Positions 34,480-42,300 of a DNA stretch of 64,000 nucleotides are shown piece after piece. Each line of letters opens with the position of its first letter. Position 1 is the stretch's first letter. The notes beneath the pieces are model-generated. The model did no database searches and was not told the origin of the DNA. It worked only from the letters and a program-made list of their open reading frames with translations. The position numbers and the translations under genes are program-made. Source of the stretch: Geomonas ferrireducens (lineage in GTDB: Bacteria > Desulfobacterota > Desulfuromonadia > Geobacterales > Geobacteraceae); contig NZ_SSYA01000002.1 in the NCBI RefSeq assembly GCF_004917065.1, positions 1,425,749-1,489,748 of the forward strand, written 5' to 3'.

Positions 34480-37041
34480 ATGGATGTAGTCAGGCAGGCG
34501 CAACGACTCCTCGATGAATTCGACTACTCGCAGGCAGAAAGGCTCCTTTGCGACATCCGGATAGAGAGCAACCGGCACCTCCCCGCCCTCCTCAGGGCAG
34601 CGACGATGCTGTTGGAGGATATGGGGGCCTACACAGCCGCCATCCGGACACTGCTGGCGCAGCCCATACCCGTGTTGAGGGACACGGCGGTAAGGGAACT
34701 CATCGCCCTCGCCTACCACCGTAACGGCATGACCCAGGAGGCCCGTGCCCTCTTCGACGGCCTCCACGCCGCCGACCTCGGCAAGAATGCCCTTTGCGCC
34801 TACGCCGACATCTCCTTCAAGGACGGCAACCTCGCTCACGCATGGCATCTTCTGAAAGAGGCGGACGAAAAGGAAGGCTTCGTCGTCGACCACGCCGCCT
34901 TGATGAGCAGCGTCGAGACGGCGATGCGCCGGGAAGCACAGCCCTGGGTGCAAAGGGCCGAGGAGGCGCTGACCCTGAACGACATGGAGCAGGCCGAGGC
35001 GCAGAGCCGTGAGGCACTAGGGCGGTGTCCCTCGCTGCAAAGGCCCCGCGAGATCATCGCCATGGCCGCCGCGAAAAGGGAGGCGGAGAAACTGGCCGCG
35101 CTCTGGCGGCGGTTGGAGATGAGCGAGCCCGGCCCGAAGAGGCTGGAGCTGTTGGAAACGCTGCAGGAACATGACACGAAGGCCCAGGAAAGGATCGCAG
35201 GTTTGATCGCGGCGGAAAAAGCGTCCATAAAGAGGGGCCAGGTTGAGAGCAGGCTGGAAACGCTCCGCAAGGAAGCTGAGACGCGGAAATGGCAGGAATG
35301 CTACGACATCATCGACTGGCTCTCACGCCAGGACGATCACCCCGAAGCGTACCGCGAAGCCTGCGGCGTCTCGCCTTATTTCTCGGTCTTACACCAGAAC
35401 AGGCGACTCCAGAAAGTTTCCGGAAAGAGCGCGCGGGAGGCCTGGCTCAGGTTCGTGGAGGCGAAGTCGGCGTTTGAGACGGGGAAACTGGAAGGATGTT
35501 TCGAGATCATGGAGGAGATCAGGGACTACTTCGGGCACTGCCCGGAATTCGCGGAACCGTACCGCATGATGCTTGAGCGCGAACAGGAAGCGGCGAGAAG
35601 CGAAATCGCACTTCTACTGGAACAGGCGCAAAGTGAAGATGCGGACGCGGTGCGGATCGGCACTATCTTCAACCGGATCAGGAAGAGGATGTCGGTTCTC
35701 CCCGAAGAGGAGCGAAACGGACACCTAAAAGCAATGCGGGAACGCCAGTCCCTGTTAGAGGCGGAACCCGACGGGGATGTGCTTGTAAATGCGTATGGGA
35801 TATGCAGACTGTTCGGAAACCTTCAGAGGGCCTCCATACTGCGCGAACACATAGCCGACGAGGCTTCGCTGAAAAAGGTCGACGATGAAGTCGCGAAACT
35901 GTTGAAGATCGAGAGGAGCGGCTTGACTCTGAATTTTTCCAACGATATGCCGGTCGACCTGACGTCGGAACCGGCACTCGCCTACAGAGGATCCACGGAC
36001 CGCCACATCTTTTTGACAGGAAAGAACTATTTCATCCTCGTCGACCTGCACGAGATGAGCGCCGCGAGATTCGATTCCATCTACCTGAGCGGAGGGCATC
36101 TAGTCGATGCGCTTCCAGCGAAAGGCGTTTTCCTATTCAGAGGCATTAGTGATGAGAACTACGTCGTCCGTGCCGAGCTCACCGGTTCAAAATGCGCCAT
36201 CACCGCAATCTTCGATCTCTCAGAAGCCTTTTTGCTTGAAGAAGGGGCCACCGTTGTCGACATCTACCTGAGCAGCGATAGAGAGACCGACTACTACCTG
36301 AACATAAAGTACGAGGACGGCTCGAGGCCAGGGAAAATCGGGCGGATGCGCGTGAGGAGCAGAAACGGCATGGCGGACACCGTGCAGATAAAAGACGAGC
36401 CCGTGATATACAGTAAGCGCCTTTCCAGCGCACCGGACAGGTTCATCATAGGCGCAACAGACGAAACGAGAATCTGCACAAGAAACCTTACCTACGACTT
36501 CATCATGGGGATGACACCTGATATCTGGGAGGTCGACGAAGAGAACAGGCACATCTACTACTTCTACAGTCACATGCTGAAGAGGGTGGACTTCAAGTTC
36601 GACGACTACACCGAATTCCCCGAATCGCCCGGGTGCTTCTTTTTCAAGATGAACCACAGAATCCTCGGGGTATCTCCGACCACGAACACCGTCATGATCG
36701 CTATCAAACAGAAAGCGGCGTTGTATGATTTCGGCACCAACGAGTTGTCCGCCCCCTTCCCGTTCAGTGCAATCGTATCCACAAGGCCGGCAAGAAAGTG
36801 GTACTGCTTCGATTACAGCGAAGAGCGACGGGAATTGACACTCAAAGACGTGACGCGGGAGTTGCGCTCACTGCTAGCATGGAAGCCCCTCCCTCTCGGG
36901 GGAGGAAGGACACGGACCGCGGAGGAAGTCCAGGAGGCGTACGGGATGCTTTACTTCGGGTATACCTGTGAAGATCCCCCTACCGATTCCTCATCCGAAG
37001 ACGATGAAGGTGAAACCGGGGCTTGCGATGAAGCGTCGTGA
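34480..37041 (+). CDS. Hypothetical 853-aa protein: helical-repeat N-terminus, beta-rich C-terminus
   Basis: Unrecognised. Residues 1-200 resemble tetratricopeptide-type helical pairs (MDVVRQAQRLLDEFDYSQAE, LIALAYHRNGMTQEARALFD). Residues 200-480 are charged helices. From about 490 onward the pattern turns to repeated beta strands resembling a propeller (DRHIFLTGKNYFILVDLHEM, ETDYYLNIKYEDGSRPGKIG, NRHIYYFYSHMLKRVDFKFD). The C-terminal tail is acidic. No signal peptide or catalytic motif was seen, and no RBS precedes the ATG. Its stop is 2 nt from a truncated PhnA tail, so it seems to abut an insertion boundary. Confidence 0.7.
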   Translation: MDVVRQAQRLLDEFDYSQAERLLCDIRIESNRHLPALLRAATMLLEDMGAYTAAIRTLLAQPIPVLRDTAVRELIALAYHRNGMTQEARALFDGLHAADLGKNALCAYADISFKDGNLAHAWHLLKEADEKEGFVVDHAALMSSVETAMRREAQPWVQRAEEALTLNDMEQAEAQSREALGRCPSLQRPREIIAMAAAKREAEKLAALWRRLEMSEPGPKRLELLETLQEHDTKAQERIAGLIAAEKASIKRGQVESRLETLRKEAETRKWQECYDIIDWLSRQDDHPEAYREACGVSPYFSVLHQNRRLQKVSGKSAREAWLRFVEAKSAFETGKLEGCFEIMEEIRDYFGHCPEFAEPYRMMLEREQEAARSEIALLLEQAQSEDADAVRIGTIFNRIRKRMSVLPEEERNGHLKAMRERQSLLEAEPDGDVLVNAYGICRLFGNLQRASILREHIADEASLKKVDDEVAKLLKIERSGLTLNFSNDMPVDLTSEPALAYRGSTDRHIFLTGKNYFILVDLHEMSAARFDSIYLSGGHLVDALPAKGVFLFRGISDENYVVRAELTGSKCAITAIFDLSEAFLLEEGATVVDIYLSSDRETDYYLNIKYEDGSRPGKIGRMRVRSRNGMADTVQIKDEPVIYSKRLSSAPDRFIIGATDETRICTRNLTYDFIMGMTPDIWEVDEENRHIYYFYSHMLKRVDFKFDDYTEFPESPGCFFFKMNHRILGVSPTTNTVMIAIKQKAALYDFGTNELSAPFPFSAIVSTRPARKWYCFDYSEERRELTLKDVTRELRSLLAWKPLPLGGGRTRTAEEVQEAYGMLYFGYTCEDPPTDSSSEDDEGETGACDEAS

Positions 37042-37043
37042 CA

Positions 37044-37158
37044 TCAGGCTTTCATGACGTATTCGGACTTCAACTGCATGGCGCCGATGCCGTCGATCTT
37101 GCAGTCTATGTCGTGGTCGCCGTCTACGAGACGGATGTTGCGCACCTTGGTGCCGACC
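37044..37158 (-). pseudogene. Truncated 3' end of a PhnA/YjdM-like gene, copy A
   Basis: About 115 bp encode the last 38 codons of PhnA ([20 protein letters not shown] and onward, ending YVMKA) with the stop codon, on the same strand as the intact gene at 47548-47886. The homology stops abruptly at GTGCCGACC. It has no start or zinc-ribbon portion. Confidence 0.85.
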
Positions 37159-37305
37159 TCCCGACCGGACTGGCGGCACGAATGGTTACAACTATGGAAC
37201 CTTGTATAGTATCTTCCCCGCCGTACACTTTCCACGTAAAATAGTATCAGTTGGCTTTGGGCTAGCTCTAATGCCTTGGGTACATCTCAAATGAAGGAGG
37301 CGGCC

Positions 37306-37566
37306 GTGGACATAGAGAAAAGATCTTCTGCCAGACTTGCCTTTCGCGCGAAGGCATACATCCATTGGGATAATCACGATATTGAGGGGGAAGTGGAGAA
37401 TGTCAGCGTCGATGGTGCCTTTGTGACGGTGGCTTCCAGGATGCACGTAAACGACGTGGTCGCGCTCACCATCAACGGCACTCCCACCATCGGCATAAAT
37501 GCCAAGGTGGTTAGGTTGACGAACACGGGGCTGGGATTGAGGTTTGAAAAGACGCTGCATTTTTAA
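37306..37566 (+). CDS. PilZ-domain protein (c-di-GMP effector candidate)
   Basis: An 86-aa protein made of a single PilZ domain. The c-di-GMP-binding motifs are visible: RSSAR near the N-terminus and NVSVDGAFV about 30 residues later, the expected N/DxSxxG. The GTG at 37306 has AAGGAGG 5 nt upstream and is preferred over ATG at 37276. It is single-domain and sits alone between two truncated PhnA tails, on a fragment that may have been inserted. Confidence 0.85.
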   Translation: MDIEKRSSARLAFRAKAYIHWDNHDIEGEVENVSVDGAFVTVASRMHVNDVVALTINGTPTIGINAKVVRLTNTGLGLRFEKTLHF

Positions 37567-37622
37567 TAAGAGACACCGAGATCTAGAGATCTCGCCACGG
37601 CGCGTGGACCCGGCAAGGGAGG

Positions 37623-37815
37623 GGACAAACAAAGCCCCGGCTGCGTGGGGTTCATGCAAGGCGGGGCTTTAGGTGGGACGCCAAGTTTGGTTGTAGTCGT
37701 GCTGACGGTCAGGCCTTCTTCACGTACTCGGACTTCAACTGCATGGCGCCGATGCCGTCGATCTTGCAGTCGATGTCATGGTCGCCGTCGACGAGGCGAA
37801 TGTTGCGCACCTTGG
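37623..37815. repeat. Direct repeat, left copy (phnA 3' end plus terminator)
   Basis: This 193-bp block matches 47462-47654 without gaps and with about nine mismatches. It covers the terminator hairpin (AAAGCCCCG stem, partly degenerated here) and the last ~35 codons of PhnA on the minus strand (37709-37815, ending YVKKA). The two copies bracket a ~9.8-kb segment holding the esterase, RHS and collar genes. Confidence 0.9.
37709..37815 (-). pseudogene. Truncated 3' end of a PhnA/YjdM-like gene, copy B
   Basis: It encodes the C-terminal ~35 residues of PhnA with intact stop, but homology ends at CACCTTGG. Upstream sequence is unrelated and runs into the esterase gene's 3' end, so the coding tail has no start. 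Confidence 0.85.
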
Positions 37816-37866
37816 CAGTGGGGCAACTTACACAACTTACCACTGTCCCCCCTGCCCTTACTCCTT

Positions 37867-38796
37867 TCATTGCGCAATAGTGTTCGATCGTCCGGCTTGA
37901 GTGACCATTGCGCTCTGGACATATCTCCCTGCAGCCTCGATCGCCCGGCTCGCCTCCGGCATCTTCGGGGCAAGGCATTGCCAGACGTGCCACATTCCTG
38001 GCCAGATATCCAGGGAGACATCCACCCCCGCCTCCCGCGCCCGCGCCGCAAGGCGGGTGGAATCGCTGAGAACGATCTCGTCTTCCCCCACCTGTATCAG
38101 GATCGGCGGGAGCCCCCGCAGATCGGCATAGAGGGGGGAGATGAGCGGGTTGCGCGGGTCGTTGTCTCCGCAATACCGGGCTGCCTGTATCTCCGTAGCC
38201 CGGCGAACAAGCCACGGGTCTGCCTTGGCCCTGGTGGTGAGCGACTCCCCCGTTAGCGCCAGGTCCGTCCATGGCGAAAACAGGATAGCTAAGGACGGAA
38301 GCGGCTCTCCCCCATCCCGCAGGGAAATGAGTGTTACCGCTGCCAGCCCCCCGCCGGCCGAGTCTCCGGAAATGATTATGTCCTGTGGCGAAATCCCCTC
38401 CTGTAGAAGCCCGCGGTAGGCGGCCAAGGCATCCTCGACGGGAGCGGGAAACGGGTTTTCCGGCGCCAATCGGTATTCGGGGAGAAACGCCCGCACACCG
38501 CAAGCCCCGGCAAGACGCGCCACCATCCCCCGGTGCGTGATGCACGAACACATGGAATAGCCGCCACCGTGGAAGTGGAGGAGCACGCGATCTTCATCTG
38601 CACCCGGCATGCGAAGCCATTCCCCAGCAACCCCGCCGACAGCCGTCCGGTCAACGGTCAATTCCTCAGGCGCTTTTATGAAGCCTGCATTTTTCTCCAC
38701 CAGAGCCCTCTGCTTCTCAATGGGTGCGCCCCAGTCATAAGTAGCCTTTGAAAGCTTCATTATTACTCGGAAAAAGTGGTACTGCAGGCTCTTCAT
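37867..38796 (-). CDS. Alpha/beta hydrolase, hormone-sensitive-lipase (class IV) type
   Basis: A 309-aa esterase-like protein. The oxyanion-hole motif HFHGGGY, nucleophile motif GDSAGGG, and a late DIWPGMWHVWQ with the catalytic His are in the order expected of the HSL family (Est/Aes-like). DEIVLSDSTRLAARAREAG carries the probable catalytic Asp. The ATG at 38796 has AAGGAGGACC upstream. No signal peptide, so it is probably cytoplasmic. Located within the repeat-bounded segment. Confidence 0.9.
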   Translation of the reverse strand: MKSLQYHFFRVIMKLSKATYDWGAPIEKQRALVEKNAGFIKAPEELTVDRTAVGGVAGEWLRMPGADEDRVLLHFHGGGYSMCSCITHRGMVARLAGACGVRAFLPEYRLAPENPFPAPVEDALAAYRGLLQEGISPQDIIISGDSAGGGLAAVTLISLRDGGEPLPSLAILFSPWTDLALTGESLTTRAKADPWLVRRATEIQAARYCGDNDPRNPLISPLYADLRGLPPILIQVGEDEIVLSDSTRLAARAREAGVDVSLDIWPGMWHVWQCLAPKMPEASRAIEAAGRYVQSAMVTQAGRSNTIAQ

Positions 38797-39390
38797 CTGG
38801 TCCTCCTTAAACTAATCATTCCTTCACCTGGCAACATGTGGTGGTAAATGCGATGTACCCGAGGATAATCAGATTGATTGATGAAATGAAGGCAGTGGGG
38901 GACGTTGTTGATATATTTACATTTGGTGGGGCAAGTAGAGCAAAAGTGAAAATATTAACAACGTCCCTCCGCTGTCCCACGTCAAGGTGGTAGCCGCTAA
39001 GAGAGGGTTGATGCCGCCCCCTATTGTCATTACCACCGCTGCTATCGCGACGATATCTAGCTTCATGATACCCACTGATTTAGTCTCATGAATCCCCTCT
39101 GTCTACGAACGGGATTTACGGACTTTAAGGTTGGTTTCCAGGTTCAGCATCTCCTTGGGAATCTCCCCTCTCTGGTAAGCTCCCGGAGAGTATGGATAAG
39201 GTTGCTGAGGTGGATCAATTTTGGATGCCGATTACACCATTTTTGCACGCCGTTTCACACACTTTTCGGGACGACTTGGTATGCATCCATTTTCGCCTGT
39301 TAGTTCTTCTGGTTACCTGTCTCAGTACAGCCAAGTGTCACTGTAAATCCGGGTGCAGCTACACTAGTAGATCAAATCTATGAAACACAC
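38797..39390. other. 594-bp intergenic region with no supported gene
   Basis: Apart from the REP-like inverted repeat at 38891-38977, nothing recognisable is present. GC drops compared with the flanking core genome. Short open frames here lack RBS and family signatures. Confidence 0.6.
38891..38977. repeat. REP/MITE-like inverted repeat
   Basis: The left arm has GGGGACGTTGTTGATAT and the right arm ATATTAACAACGTCCCT, complementary with one or two changes, about 30 nt apart. Possible relic of a REP-associated or small nonautonomous element; no transposase is near. Confidence 0.55.
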
Positions 39391-42300
39391 TCAAGGTCCA
39401 ACACCTAAATAGGAGTCAATTACTCTCCTAAGCTCAAAAATATTAACTGAACCATTATTGTCCGTATCAACACAAACAAGTGGAGCCTTTATCCGCAGGA
39501 ACATGTTGATAGCCGATTGCATCTCCGAAATGCTGACGGTGCCGTTGCCGTCACAGTCCCCACCAGTTATTGTGCTACCTGACAGTTTGTATGCCGTACA
39601 GCTCGCGTCGACCCCACCATTACTGCCCTTACAAATCCAAATCCAAGGTCCCGAGCCATAAAGTATTGAAGGAGTCCCAGAAGAACAAAAATCACCTATA
39701 GGCTTAGAAACAAAGATAGCACCACTACTCATACCGCAGGTCCCGTTTATGGCACCGGACGCAAAATTTGCTGTTATTGTCATACCTGAAACTATCTTAT
39801 TGACGACCAATGGGTTATTTCCTGTTGTAACGAAGCCATTGGAACCACTCCAGTTGACAAAATGGTATCCAGAGTACGGAACTGCAACTACTTCACTTGA
39901 ATTTTCCCCTACTATGACAGTCTGGTTTAACTGTCCGCTGATGGCCCCTCCAGGCGAGGCTACAAAGGAAACACTATAAGTATCAAGGTAAACGGGGGTT
40001 GTAGTTGACAGTTGTGTCTCCTGGAACTGTTGACCAATAATGGCATTTATTGATACAGACCCAGAGGACACCCCCCCCCCGCCAAGGGCAAAGAAACTCT
40101 TCGAGATAACATAGTTGTCGCTTGTGCAGGGATGGATGTTGGTTGGAACTGAAAGGATCGGATCTGAATGATACGCATAGACTTCATCTAGGTCGCTCCA
40201 CCCATTGGCATTGCTATCAGTCTTCAATGGGCTGGTATTATTGAGGAATTCCTGCAAGTTGTTCAGACCGTCTTGATCTGGGTCCTGTTGTGCGAATCCC
40301 GGGAGGTTGGTATTAATTCCGTTCTTTTGCGCCCACTGAGCAAGCATCACATCGGGAACTCCGGCCCCGTTGCTGTCAAGATAATAGACAATGGTGCTGC
40401 TTCGTACTGCAGACTCACCATCTGGGTTCCTAACCTTAAAGTATACCGTTTTATTCCCATAGCCACTGCTGAGGGTAAATGTAGGGGTGGCGCTGTACGG
40501 CTGCCATGATGCCCCGGTAAATGCTGGGCTCTCACTGGCCATGTAGCTGGTCGGACTACCATAACACACGTTATTCAGAACAATGCCACCAGTTGTGGTA
40601 TATGTTTTACCACTAACCTGTTCTAGCAGATCAAGAGAGCCGACTGATGGTGACGCTACAGTCATACTAGCTACTGCGTGGGGTCGAACTCCAGACGCAC
40701 CACTATAGTAGCTGTATGTAGTCGTGCTGTTATTGAGAGTGGATGAAAGCATGTTGCCGATGGCGTTGTACTGATAAGTAGCGCTGTAGCCGCTGTCCCC
40801 GGCAGAGGTCAACCGGTCTAGGTCGTCATAGCCAAAGGTTTCGGTTTTGCTAGCGACACCATCGGAGATGGTCTTTATATTACCGACATTGTCGTAACTA
40901 TAAGCAAGGTTCTGTATTCCGGCAGTCACAATAGCGGTGAGACGCTGATTGGTCGCATTAAAGCTGTATGAAGAACTCTTGCCGTTGGCAAAACTCTTTA
41001 GTGTCACTTGGCCTGCCGGATTGTAGTCCAATTTGGTCACAATGCCCGGAATGCTGTCCAACTTCCCTTGGGTATTGTAGTTGTAGGCAACCATCTGACC
41101 ATCAGGATAGTTCTGGCTGGTCACACGGTCGAGTGAGTCATATCCCCATTTGGTGGTCCAAGTGACTCCATCCATCCGCCGATCTTCCTGGGTTTTCCGC
41201 AAACGCTGATCGTAGGAATAGCTGACCGTTCCAGCGGCGTCTGCGACTTGGGAAAGTGTGCCTAGGACAGCTTGGTCATAGACAAACACAATATCCGGGC
41301 TGTTCGGATAATCGACGTAGGCCTTCCTGTCAAGCTCATCGTACTTTATCCGAGTGGTAACGCCTTTGTTGTCGGTCTGGGAAACAAGATTGCCCACCCG
41401 ATCATAACCGTAACGCCATGTTCCAAGGTCCGGATCGATCATTTGCGTCTTCCGTCCCAATGCATCATACGAGATTTGCGTCAGGTTTCCCAAATGATCG
41501 GTTATCTGGCTCAGTTCACCAAGAGGATTGTAAAGATAATTGGTGGTATAGGCAGCACCGAGGTTGTTTTCCACCACCTGCTTGAGCCGTTGGCTGATAT
41601 CGAACAAATACGCTTTCACATGTCCGTTTTCATCGGTTTCAGTGACCTTCCAGTGGTCGAAAACGCGACTAACCTGGGTGCCATCCGGATTGGTGATGAG
41701 TGTCGGTCTGCCAAGAACATCATAGCCGTATGAGACACCCGGCTTCGTAGTATCCGGCAAACTGTAATTCAGGCTTGAATCAACCAGATATGGGTTAGAC
41801 TGCTTTGCAACTCGCCCCAATTTATCGTAGAAGACATCAACCGCAGCCCCGTTCAATCCGCTACCATATTCTGACTTGGTCTGGATAAGGCTGCCAAAAC
41901 CGTCGATAAACTGAACTGTGTCCAGAGTTCCACTGTTTCCAGATGTCTCGCGCTTGGAAACCACAACGCTCTTCGGGATGACGCCGTCGAGGAAATACTT
42001 TATCTGCGTGGTGGGATAACTTTCACTGTCGTACGGTTTTATCTCTTTTATTTTACGTTGGAAGGTATCGAAGAGGTATTTGGTGGTGTAGCCGTTCGCG
42101 TCGGTTTCCTGCGTCACCTCACCGTTGGCCGGATTGAATGCTTTGCTGCTAACCTGCCCTTTGGCATTTTTTGTCTGTACCGGGAAAGTGTTGAACGTTG
42201 GGTCGTAACTAACGCTTGTGACACGCCCTTCGGCATCAGTTGCCTGCGTCCGGTTGCCGAAGATGTCATAATAATAGCTGGAGACAGGATTCGCTCCGCT

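Noticed and set aside
37709-38551. 280-codon minus-strand frame joining esterase antisense-frame sequence to the PhnA tail
   Set aside because: It overlaps the esterase in another frame, and only its last ~35 codons are meaningful, as a PhnA fragment.
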